In this document: piece by piece, positions 1 through 5,098 of the stretch
Layout of the letters: each line of letters opens with the position of its first letter
How positions within the stretch are numbered: the stretch's first letter is position 1
Assembly (NCBI GenBank): GCA_017502065.1
Contig: JAFVVU010000318.1
Location: forward strand, 1-5,784
DNA: 5,784 nt
Direction: 5' to 3'
Origin: Clostridia bacterium
Lineage (GTDB): Bacteria > Bacillota > Clostridia > RUG12999
Program-made: the position numbers and the translations under genes
The notes under the pieces: generated by a model
Database searches by the model: none
The model's input: only the letters and a program-made list of their open reading frames with translations
What the model was told of the DNA's origin: nothing

Positions 1-583
1 GACGAACTGCAAGAGTATCATAATCGTATACAAGCTCTTCAAAAATTTCGGGGTCGGGTTTAAATGTAACCTTTGTACCTGTTTCTTTTGTATCTCCCAC
101 TATTGTAAGAGGCTGCATTGTTTTTCCGCGTTCATAACGCTGAACATGAATATGCTCACCATCGCAGATTTCAACCTCAAGAGATGTTGAAAGAGCGTTA
201 ACAACGGAAGCACCAACACCGTGCAGACCGCCGGATACCTTATATCCTCCGCCGCCGAATTTACCGCCGGCATGAAGAATTGTAAATACGACTTCAACCG
301 CCGGAATTCCCATTTTCGGGTGAAGTCCAACCGGAATACCACGCCCGTCGTCCTTTACTGTAATTGAATTATCCTCATTAATTGTAACGTAAATGTTTTT
401 ACAGTATCCTGCAAGTGCTTCGTCGATACTGTTATCAACAATTTCGTACACAAGGTGATGTAGTCCGCGTACGGAAGTTGACCCGATATACATACCCGGT
501 CTTTTTCTTACGGCTTCAAGCCCTTCAAGGACCTGAATCTGGCTCTCATCATAATTAGTGGAATTAACTTTCTGATTGTCCAT
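1..583 (-). CDS. gyrB: DNA gyrase subunit B, N-terminal part (cut by the window edge)
   Basis: GyrB is the ATPase subunit of DNA gyrase, the A2B2 type II topoisomerase that introduces negative supercoils ahead of forks. Only the first 194 codons are present; the frame is open at base 1. The visible part is the GHKL ATPase domain in order: RKRPGMYIG at 26-34, the Mg/ATP helix [13 protein letters not shown] at 47-59 (E47, N51), DDGRGIP at 78-84 contacting adenine, the ATP lid with [19 protein letters not shown] at 106-124, and GTKVTFKPD at 169-177. No key residue is missing. The start is the ATG at 583, preceded by GGAGG (589-593) with a 5-base spacer. It overlaps the end of remB by 20 bases, which implies translational coupling. 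The other open frame at 100-342 on this strand is a shadow of this gene. Identification is by motif content and is near certain; the transducer, TOPRIM and C-terminal regions lie outside the window. Confidence 0.98.
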   Translation of the reverse strand, partial: MDNQKVNSTNYDESQIQVLEGLEAVRKRPGMYIGSTSVRGLHHLVYEIVDNSIDEALAGYCKNIYVTINEDNSITVKDDGRGIPVGLHPKMGIPAVEVVFTILHAGGKFGGGGYKVSGGLHGVGASVVNALSTSLEVEICDGEHIHVQRYERGKTMQPLTIVGDTKETGTKVTFKPDPEIFEELVYDYDTLAVR

Positions 584-866
584 AATATCCTCCGTTTATA
601 CTTATTTCTCCTCCAAGTTCTTCAAAACGTTTGTTTAATGTTGATGAAGAAATGGGCGAAATATAAATTCTGCTTTTTCCTTTTGTTTCTGTTATAATAA
701 AGGATTTTGGCAAATCCTCTTTTGATACGTTAATTATAAATTCTTCCTCTTCCGACACGGCAAGAAACTCGCGCGTTATTGCGGAAAGAGTTGTTGTTTC
801 AAAATCAAATATTGATATAATGTCGTCCGTTACAATCATTACATCGTTTCCAATATGTAAATACAT
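564..866 (-). CDS. remB: RemB/YaaB-like DUF370 protein (extracellular matrix regulatory family)
   Basis: This 100-residue protein matches the small DUF370 proteins found between recF and gyrB in Bacillota. In Bacillus subtilis RemB (YaaB) is linked to expression of biofilm matrix genes; the RemA paralogue is a DNA-binding activator. Family signatures visible here are the N-terminal [22 protein letters not shown] (first 18-20 residues and on), a central PKSFIIT at 53-59, and [13 protein letters not shown] at 68-80. From memory, the B. subtilis protein is 81 residues. This one is longer because of an acidic insert (EEEEF, 39-43), a KGKSR turn (62-66) and a Gly/Tyr-rich tail at 82-100. The tail covers the gyrB ribosome binding site and overlaps gyrB by 20 bases. 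The ATG start is 3 bases after the recF stop, with GGAAG (874-878) in the last recF codons. The family is clear from sequence plus position; a role in matrix control in this organism is inference. Confidence 0.88.
   Translation of the reverse strand: MYLHIGNDVMIVTDDIISIFDFETTTLSAITREFLAVSEEEEFIINVSKEDLPKSFIITETKGKSRIYISPISSSTLNKRFEELGGEISINGGYYGQSES
589..593 (-). promoter_or_regulatory. Shine-Dalgarno of gyrB inside remB
   Basis: The minus strand reads GGAGG-ATATT-ATG. The ribosome binding site lies within the Gly92-Gly93 codons of remB, so ribosomes finishing remB pass over the gyrB initiation site. It fixes the gyrB start at 583. Confidence 0.85.
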
Positions 867-869
867 AGG

Positions 870-1967
870 CTAACTTCCGTTTCCGCAAGAAATTTTACCG
901 TTTTCAACATAAAAATAACTTGCTTTTCCTTCAATATTAAGTTTATCACCATCAGTACAGGTGATTATTACCTGTTTATCTTTTATTTTACTGAACAGAA
1001 ATTTTCTTCGTTCAATATCAAGCTCACTAGCAATATCGTCAAGCAGCATAACGGGGTATTCGCCTGTCTGCTCCTTAAAAAGCTCCGCCTCAACAAGCTT
1101 AAGCGATAAAACAATACTGCGCTGCTGACCCTGCGATGCAAACTCTCTTGCATTTTTGCCGTTTATATAAAACATAATATCGTCTCTGTGCGGACCGATA
1201 AGACATACTCTTTCTTCTTTTTCCCTGTCAGAGATATTTTGTATATGATACATATAATGTTGTTTTATACGGAACTGGTCAAAATCGTCTTTAAAATCAA
1301 TGGATTTTATATATGCAATCCCAAGTTTTTCATTTTTCTCGGTGATTTCATTATAAATCGGTTCAATCATTTCCTTTATCTTATTAATAAGCGATGCGCG
1401 GTACCACATAATTGTGCTGCCGTATTCCGCAAGCTGCTCATTCCACACATAAAGGGAAGAATCATATCCGTCTTTTAAAAGCTTTGATTTCTGCGCAAGC
1501 ACTTTATTATACTGCGACAGCGCAAAAAGATATTTTTTGCGCAGCTGCCCTGCACAAAGGTCAATAAACTTTCTCCGGACGGCAGGCCCGTCTTTTATAA
1601 TTGAAAGCTCCTGCGGCGTAAACAAAATAACGTTAAGTCTGCCAATAAGGTCAAGCCTTTTTTTAATAACCGTTTCATTAACTTTAATCTGTTTTGAATC
1701 GGGTTTTATTAAAACGCTGTTTGTTCTTTCCATTCCGTCAGATATATAATCCACCGAAACACGCGCAAACTCGCTTCCGAAATTTATAAGATTTTTTTCT
1801 TTTAAAAATTTAAAGGATTTTCCCATTGCACAAATATAAACCGCTTCTAAAAAATTGGTTTTTCCCTGCGCATTATTACCGTAAAACACGTTTATTCCGG
1901 GCGAAAGCTCAACATTTTGCAACCCGTAATTACGAAATCCTTCAATATTAACGGAATTTATATACAT
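870..1967 (-). CDS. recF: DNA replication and repair protein RecF
   Basis: RecF is an ABC/SMC-like ATPase that recognises single-strand gaps and, with RecO and RecR, loads RecA for gap repair and fork restart. Counting from the ATG at 1967 gives 365 residues, normal for the family (E. coli about 357). It opens with MYINSVNIEGFRNY, the typical RecF N terminus. The Walker A motif GNNAQGKT is at 30-37, the ABC signature region with SQGQQRS at 278-284, Walker B VMLLDD at 306-311, the D-loop IASELD at 312-317, and ITCTD at 335-339. A longer frame can begin at a TTG at 1991, adding 8 residues (LRLRRKDN as encoded), but that prefix overlaps yaaA by 17 bases and is foreign to the family. The ATG lies 7 bases after the yaaA stop and has only a weak ribosome binding site, so expression probably depends on coupling to yaaA. 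The plus-strand open frames at 1188-1478 and 1537-1749 are shadows. Confidence 0.97.
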   Translation of the reverse strand: MYINSVNIEGFRNYGLQNVELSPGINVFYGNNAQGKTNFLEAVYICAMGKSFKFLKEKNLINFGSEFARVSVDYISDGMERTNSVLIKPDSKQIKVNETVIKKRLDLIGRLNVILFTPQELSIIKDGPAVRRKFIDLCAGQLRKKYLFALSQYNKVLAQKSKLLKDGYDSSLYVWNEQLAEYGSTIMWYRASLINKIKEMIEPIYNEITEKNEKLGIAYIKSIDFKDDFDQFRIKQHYMYHIQNISDREKEERVCLIGPHRDDIMFYINGKNAREFASQGQQRSIVLSLKLVEAELFKEQTGEYPVMLLDDIASELDIERRKFLFSKIKDKQVIITCTDGDKLNIEGKASYFYVENGKISCGNGS

Positions 1968-1974
1968 ATTATCT

Positions 1975-2199
1975 TTACGCCGTAACCTCAAGCTCGATTG
2001 TTACATCATCAGCATATATGATTACTGTGTCTCCGCTGTATATTTTTTTTCTTCTTTCACTTGCAGTCACGCCGTTAACATCGACAATACCTGCAAAAAT
2101 CATTTCTTTAGCTTCCCCTCCGCTAAGCGCAATTCCCGAAAACTTAAGTAACTGGTCAAGCTGAATATAGGGAGTAGTAATTTTAATTTCCTGTTTCAT
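1975..2199 (-). CDS. yaaA: S4-domain RNA-binding protein YaaA
   Basis: This 74-residue protein consists almost entirely of one S4 RNA-binding domain, roughly residues 11-62. The pattern seen is LDQLLKFSGIALSGGEAK at 14-31, then IFAGIVDVNG at 34-43, ERRKK at 48-52 and GDTV at 56-59. This is the glycine/basic pattern shared with ribosomal protein S4, pseudouridine synthases and heat-shock protein 15. The small S4 protein between dnaN and recF is conserved in Bacillota and has been linked to large ribosomal subunit biogenesis in B. subtilis; RNA binding is the only function supported here. It starts 3 bases after the dnaN stop with no strong Shine-Dalgarno sequence, suggesting coupling to dnaN. 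Its stop is 7 bases before the recF ATG. Confidence 0.93.
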   Translation of the reverse strand: MKQEIKITTPYIQLDQLLKFSGIALSGGEAKEMIFAGIVDVNGVTASERRKKIYSGDTVIIYADDVTIELEVTA

Positions 2200-2202
2200 A
2201 TC

Positions 2203-3309
2203 TTATTTAAGACGTACCGGCAACACAATAAATGTAAATGCCTCGTCATCCTCGCTTGGTTTAATAACTGTAGGATTAACACTTCCCACAATTTCAATTT
2301 TAATTTTATCACAGTCTGTTGCTTTAAGTGCATCCATAAGGAACTTGCAGTTATATCCAACTTCAAAGGATTCAGTTCCTTCGGCTTTTACTGCAATAAT
2401 GTCTTTCATATTACCTTTGCCTGTGTTACACATAACAGTAACCTTATCTGCTTCATAAACAACCCTTACAGGAGTTTTATTTCCTTCCGCATCGGCAAGA
2501 AGTGCCGCTCTGTCAACACTTTTAATAAATTCAGATGCATCAATAACTGCGCTGTAATTATGTGATTTAGGAAGAATATTTTCATAATTTATAAACTCGC
2601 CGTCAAGAAGTCTTGATAAAAATCTGCAGTTACCGTATTCAAAAAGAACATTTTTATCACTTATGTTAATAACTACTTTATCTTTTGTGCCGCCTGAAAT
2701 TCTTGAAAATTCAATAAGAGATCTGCCCGGAATAATAAATCCTGTTTCAGGCATTGTATTTTCATTTTTAGTATATGAAATTGCCATTCTGTAACCGTCA
2801 ATCGCAACAGCTTTTATCATATCATCTTTAACATCAATTTTTATACCTGTTAAAATTGGTTTACTGTCGGTCTGAGCAATTGCAAAAGAAGTTTTCTTTA
2901 CAATATTTGAAATAACTTCGCCTGTAGTAACAATATTCTGTGAAACGTCAATATCAGGGATTTTCGGGAAATCTTCCGGAGAAATTCCGATAATTGTGAA
3001 ATCAAGCTCTCCACAGGTGATTTTAACGTTGGAATCTGAACCTGTTTCAAAGAAAATAACACCTTCCGGCATTCTTCTTATAATTTCGCAGATAATTTTT
3101 GCATTAACGGAAATACTTCCTTTTTCATAAACAGTTGCAGGAATATAATATTCAACTGCAATTTCAAGGTTATTACCTGTAATTTTAATTCCTTCATCCG
3201 CTTCAATTAAAAGCATTTCAAGTACAGGAAAAGATGTACTTGCCGAAGCAGCTTTTGATGCTGTTGATACAGCTTCTAAAAAATCAGTATTGGCACAAGA
3301 AAATTTCAT
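2203..3309 (-). CDS. dnaN: DNA polymerase III beta subunit (sliding clamp)
   Basis: DnaN forms a ring-shaped dimer around DNA that tethers the replicative polymerase and serves as a platform for repair, ligation and DnaA-regulating proteins. The 368-residue length fits the three-domain clamp. Visible landmarks are the start MKFSCANTDFLEAV, FPKIP at 114-118 near the end of domain 1, PILTGIKIDV at 151-160 followed by AIDGYRMA at 169-176 in domain 2, RLLDGEFINYENILP at 233-247 entering domain 3, FEVGYNCKFLMDAL at 315-328, and the C-terminal PVRL at 364-367, which forms part of the peptide-binding pocket. The ATG at 3309 is preceded by GGAGG (3319-3323, 9-base spacer). It is the first gene after the origin gap and heads the tightly packed group dnaN-yaaA-recF-remB-gyrB. 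No convincing separate promoter was found in the origin gap, so readthrough from dnaA or an undetected promoter must drive it. Confidence 0.98.
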   Translation of the reverse strand: MKFSCANTDFLEAVSTASKAASASTSFPVLEMLLIEADEGIKITGNNLEIAVEYYIPATVYEKGSISVNAKIICEIIRRMPEGVIFFETGSDSNVKITCGELDFTIIGISPEDFPKIPDIDVSQNIVTTGEVISNIVKKTSFAIAQTDSKPILTGIKIDVKDDMIKAVAIDGYRMAISYTKNENTMPETGFIIPGRSLIEFSRISGGTKDKVVINISDKNVLFEYGNCRFLSRLLDGEFINYENILPKSHNYSAVIDASEFIKSVDRAALLADAEGNKTPVRVVYEADKVTVMCNTGKGNMKDIIAVKAEGTESFEVGYNCKFLMDALKATDCDKIKIEIVGSVNPTVIKPSEDDEAFTFIVLPVRLK

Positions 3310-3318
3310 TATGTAATT

Positions 3319-3323
3319 CCTCC
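3319..3323 (-). promoter_or_regulatory. Shine-Dalgarno of dnaN
   Basis: The minus strand has GGAGG followed by a 9-base spacer and the ATG at 3307-3309. It supports the dnaN start and marks the left limit of the origin sequence. Confidence 0.85.
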
Positions 3324-3326
3324 GTC

Positions 3327-3346
3327 TTAATTATTTATATATATTT
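3327..3346. other. A/T-only stretch, probable DNA unwinding element
   Basis: Twenty consecutive A/T bases lie directly beyond the TAG-triplet array and next to the dnaN ribosome binding site. This is the position where B. subtilis-type origins first melt. Assignment rests on composition and on adjacency to the DnaA-trio. Confidence 0.7.
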
Positions 3347-3361
3347 CAGTAGTAGTAGTAG
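3347..3361 (+). promoter_or_regulatory. DnaA-trio array of the basal unwinding system
   Basis: On the plus strand there are four consecutive TAG triplets (3350-3352, 3353-3355, 3356-3358, 3359-3361), preceded by one degenerate CAG at 3347-3349. In B. subtilis a run of TAG-like trinucleotides flanked by a GC tract and DnaA boxes is bound as single strand by the DnaA filament and drives opening. The order here is identical: tandem boxes (3366-3383), G tract (3362-3365), trios, A/T stretch. No coding or satellite explanation applies. The functional reading is by homology of arrangement. Confidence 0.85.
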
Positions 3362-3365
3362 GGGG

Positions 3366-3383
3366 TGTAGAAAATGTTGAAAA
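3366..3383 (-). promoter_or_regulatory. Two tandem DnaA boxes abutting the G/C tract
   Basis: On the minus strand the 9-mers TTTTCAACA (3375-3383) and TTTTCTACA (3366-3374) lie head to tail with no spacer. Each departs from the consensus TTWTNCACA only at position 6. They correspond in place and orientation to the two B. subtilis boxes that load DnaA onto the trio strand. Weak individual matches are expected here because the adjacent geometry matters more; occupancy is inferred. Confidence 0.75.
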
Positions 3384-3413
3384 CTGCAAAATTCCCTTTA
3401 AACTACGTATTTT

Positions 3414-3438
3414 TTTATCAACACAGCCTGTTGATAAA
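3414..3438. repeat. Inverted repeat formed by two DnaA boxes
   Basis: Arms TTTATCAACA (3414-3423) and TGTTGATAAA (3429-3438) are perfect 10-base complements around a 5-base centre, CAGCC. Each arm contains the box TTATCAACA (3415-3423 on plus, 3429-3437 on minus), one base from the consensus. The stem is mostly A/T and is not followed by a T tract on either strand, so a transcription terminator is unlikely. A facing pair of DnaA sites is the better reading. Confidence 0.7.
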
Positions 3439-3446
3439 TCTATTTA

Positions 3447-3455
3447 TTATTAACA
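3447..3455 (+). promoter_or_regulatory. Weak DnaA box TTATTAACA
   Basis: It differs from TTWTNCACA only at position 6 (A for C). In DNA this rich in A/T it could occur by chance, and it is listed because it repeats the A6 variant of its neighbours. Confidence 0.4.
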
Positions 3456-3485
3456 CATTTTTTTATGTTTATACATTAAATTTTT

Positions 3486-3494
3486 TTATACACA
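3486..3494 (+). promoter_or_regulatory. DnaA box TTATACACA (full consensus)
   Basis: This 9-mer matches TTWTNCACA at every position and is the only full match in the dnaA-dnaN gap. It lies about 42 bases after the dnaA stop and is probably a stable high-affinity DnaA site of the origin. Confidence 0.75.
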
Positions 3495-3508
3495 TTTTAT
3501 TCCATGTG

Positions 3509-3534
3509 TAATCCACAGGGTAGGGTGTTAATAA
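3509..3534. promoter_or_regulatory. Two near-consensus DnaA boxes next to the dnaA stop
   Basis: TAATCCACA at 3509-3517 on plus has one mismatch at position 2 and retains the CCACA core. On minus, TTATTAACA at 3526-3534 has one mismatch at position 6. They face each other across 8 bases just outside the dnaA stop codon. The first is more credible than the second. Confidence 0.5.
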
Positions 3535-3536
3535 TG

Positions 3537-4865
3537 TTAATTATCAAGAGTTTTTAAAATATCGTTTAAATCATTTTTAACCGAAATATCGGTTTTAAGG
3601 TCAGCTTCAATTTTATTTATTGCATGCATTGCAGTTGTATGGTCACGGCCGAATTCCTGTCCGATACGCGGATAAGAAAGGTCAAGCAGAGTTCTGCAGA
3701 TATACATACAAAGCTGACGTGCGTAAGAAATTTCTTTTGTTCTTTTCTGACTCATGAGGTCTTCCGGGAAAATATCAAAATAATCCGATACGCACTGTTT
3801 TATCTGTGAAACTGTGTATGTACGCTGTGTATGACCGGAATATTCCGATAAAATTCGTTTAGCCAGGTCAAGATGAACATCTTCACGTTCAAATGCGGTA
3901 AACGCCGTAATTCTGTTAAGTGCACCTTCAAGCTCACGGATGTTACTGTCAACGCTTTGTGCGATGTATTCAAGCACGTCATACGGAATTCTTACTGAAA
4001 TTGACTGCATTTTCTTCTGCAGGATTGCAAGACGTGTTTCATAATCAGGAGCCTGAATATCACAAATAAGTCCCCATTCAAATCTTGAGCGAAGTCGCTC
4101 TTCAAGAGTGTGCATTTCTTTCGGCGGATGGTCACTTGAAAGAATAATCTGCTTGTCCGCCTGATAAAGATGATTGAATGTATGGAAAAATTCTTCTTCC
4201 GTTGTATGTTTTCCGGCAATAAACTGAATATCGTCAATGAGTAGCACGTCAATTTCACGGTATTTATTGCGGAACTGTTCATTTTTATTTTCCTGAATTG
4301 ATGTAATAAGGTCGTTCATAAACTTTTCGGAAGAAATATACATAATCTTCAGCGACGGGTTAAGAACCGATATGTAGTTTCCGATAGCGTGAAGAAGATG
4401 AGTTTTTCCAAGTCCGGACGAACCGTATAAAAACAGGGGATTGTAAGCCTGTGCCGGACTTTCCGCAACCGCAAGTGACGCAGCGTGCGCAAATCTGTTT
4501 GCAGAACCTACAACGAAATTATCAAAAGTGTATTTTGGGTTAAGCCCGATAGCATTTAAGTTTTTCTTTTCCGGCTCGGCGTTTGTACCTGAATGACTTG
4601 GTATAAACTCGTCCACCTGATTTGAATAAATTGTATTAAGAGTAACATTTGTGCCGATAACCTGCGACAAACAGTTACAAACAAGAGAATTATACATTCC
4701 GTCAATTGCGTTTTTAGCAAATGTATTTTCTACCGCAACTGTGAAAACCCCGCCGGAATAATCAAGCGGAACAATCGGTAAAAACCAGGTATTGTAAGAA
4801 ATTGATGTAACCTCCGGCTGCAAAAGCTCAAGACAACTTGCCCAGATTTCTTTTATATTTTTCAT
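3537..4865 (-). CDS. dnaA: Chromosomal replication initiator protein DnaA
   Basis: DnaA is the AAA+ ATPase that binds origin boxes, forms an ATP-dependent filament, melts the origin and recruits the helicase. The 442 residues carry all four domains: an interaction domain I (about 1-82), a short variable linker (about 83-108), AAA+ domain III and DNA-binding domain IV. In domain III, Walker A GSSGLGKT is at 148-155, Walker B LLIDD at 208-212, sensor 1 LSSD at 242-245, the arginine finger in RLRSRFEWG at 257-265 (R261), and sensor 2 in NIRELEGAL at 308-316 (R310). In domain IV the basic loop region QKRTKEISYARQ is at 373-384 and the DnaA signature IGQEFGRDHTTAMHA at 401-415. Nothing is missing. 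The ATG at 4865 follows GGAGATGA with GGAG at 4875-4878 (9-base spacer). DnaA boxes in the leader suggest autoregulation. Open frames at 3624-3809, 3800-3982 and 3992-4282 are shadows. Confidence 0.99.
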   Translation of the reverse strand: MKNIKEIWASCLELLQPEVTSISYNTWFLPIVPLDYSGGVFTVAVENTFAKNAIDGMYNSLVCNCLSQVIGTNVTLNTIYSNQVDEFIPSHSGTNAEPEKKNLNAIGLNPKYTFDNFVVGSANRFAHAASLAVAESPAQAYNPLFLYGSSGLGKTHLLHAIGNYISVLNPSLKIMYISSEKFMNDLITSIQENKNEQFRNKYREIDVLLIDDIQFIAGKHTTEEEFFHTFNHLYQADKQIILSSDHPPKEMHTLEERLRSRFEWGLICDIQAPDYETRLAILQKKMQSISVRIPYDVLEYIAQSVDSNIRELEGALNRITAFTAFEREDVHLDLAKRILSEYSGHTQRTYTVSQIKQCVSDYFDIFPEDLMSQKRTKEISYARQLCMYICRTLLDLSYPRIGQEFGRDHTTAMHAINKIEADLKTDISVKNDLNDILKTLDN

Positions 4866-4874
4866 TTATTTCAT

Positions 4875-4878
4875 CTCC
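4875..4878 (-). promoter_or_regulatory. Shine-Dalgarno of dnaA
   Basis: The minus strand has GGAG (extended GGAGATGA) with 9 bases to the ATG at 4863-4865. It supports the assigned dnaA start. Confidence 0.75.
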
Positions 4879-4898
4879 AATCAAAGAAAAAATTCATA

Positions 4899-4929
4899 TT
4901 TTCCACAGGTTGTGGATAATTTATCAACA
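4899..4929. promoter_or_regulatory. DnaA-box cluster in the dnaA leader
   Basis: Three boxes lie between the predicted dnaA promoter and its start codon. TTTTCCACA at 4899-4907 on plus and TTATCCACA at 4911-4919 on minus are both full consensus matches, facing each other across 3 bases. TTATCAACA at 4921-4929 on plus has one mismatch at position 6. In B. subtilis, boxes upstream of dnaA form the second half of a bipartite origin and also mediate autorepression of dnaA. Position inside the probable 5' leader fits both uses; the functional split is inference. Confidence 0.85.
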
Positions 4930-4961
4930 ATAGTTCCCTTTTATATTATATAATTATATAT

Positions 4962-4990
4962 ATTATAACATATATTAAAAGAAAAAACAA
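4962..4990 (-). promoter_or_regulatory. Predicted sigma-A promoter of dnaA
   Basis: On the minus strand, -35 TTGTTT (4985-4990), a 17-base spacer and -10 TATAAT (4962-4967), with TG one base upstream making an extended -10. A start about 7 bases beyond the -10 would give a leader of roughly 90 bases containing the box cluster at 4899-4929. The -10 is perfect and the spacing ideal; the -35 matches mainly in TTG. Confidence 0.75.
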
Positions 4991-5040
4991 CACGTAATTT
5001 AAATTTTATGGAAGAAAATTAACAAAAAATGGCTTTTCTA

Positions 5041-5069
5041 TTGATAAAAAGAGAAAAATGTGTTAGAAT
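5041..5069 (+). promoter_or_regulatory. Predicted sigma-A promoter of the acyltransferase gene
   Basis: The plus strand has -35 TTGATA (5041-5046), a 17-base spacer and -10 TAGAAT (5064-5069) with an upstream TG. The expected start near 5076 leaves a short leader of about 23 bases before the ATG at 5099. The two divergent -35 elements are about 50 bases apart, so the promoters need not overlap. Confidence 0.72.
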
Positions 5070-5098
5070 GAGAAAAAATAAACGTAAAGGAATACAAA

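Larger units (their letters stand above)
3310..3536. other. oriC: Chromosomal replication origin (oriC), dnaA-dnaN intergenic part
   Basis: This 227-base gene-free gap between dnaA and dnaN holds the expected parts of a Bacillus-type origin. Reading along the dnaA coding (minus) strand there are scattered DnaA-box-like 9-mers, then two boxes in direct tandem, a C tract, a run of TAC triplets and an A/T-only stretch beside dnaN. Placement of the unwinding site downstream of dnaA matches what is established in B. subtilis. If initiation occurs at the dnaN side, the leftward fork is co-directional with dnaN to gyrB, and the rightward fork meets dnaA head-on, as in B. subtilis. I see no open reading frame and no convincing intrinsic terminator here. 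Origin function is inferred from architecture and gene context. Confidence 0.92.
4866..5098. other. Divergent control region between dnaA and the acyltransferase gene
   Basis: This 233-base gap carries, from left to right, the dnaA ribosome binding site, a DnaA-box cluster (4899-4929), an A/T-only run of 30 bases (4939-4968), the dnaA promoter (4962-4990) and the plus-strand promoter (5041-5069). The A/T run could act as a second easily melted element beside the boxes, but it also contains the dnaA -10 hexamer, so promoter composition alone may explain it. No RNA gene, rpmH-like reading frame or terminator was seen. Confidence 0.7.

Noticed and set aside
100..342. 80-codon minus-strand frame
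   Set aside because: It overlaps gyrB in another frame, while the gyrB frame shows the full set of ATPase motifs.
1188..1749. Two plus-strand open frames (1188-1478 and 1537-1749)
   Set aside because: They lie wholly antisense to recF, whose motifs are intact, have no plausible ribosome binding context and encode no recognisable domain.
3348..3361. Simple trinucleotide satellite
   Set aside because: The TAG run sits exactly between a G tract with tandem DnaA boxes and an A/T stretch, so the DnaA-trio explanation is much stronger than random slippage.
3414..3438. Intrinsic terminator for dnaA
   Set aside because: The stem is mostly A/T and no T tract follows it on the minus strand; a facing DnaA-box pair explains the repeat better.
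3310..3536. Separate dnaN promoter in the origin gap
   Set aside because: Several A/T-rich -10-like hexamers occur, but none has a -35 at proper spacing, so I could not support one.
3624..4282. Small open frames on both strands within dnaA
   Set aside because: dnaA is complete and strongly conserved in its own frame across this stretch; the others are out-of-frame shadows.
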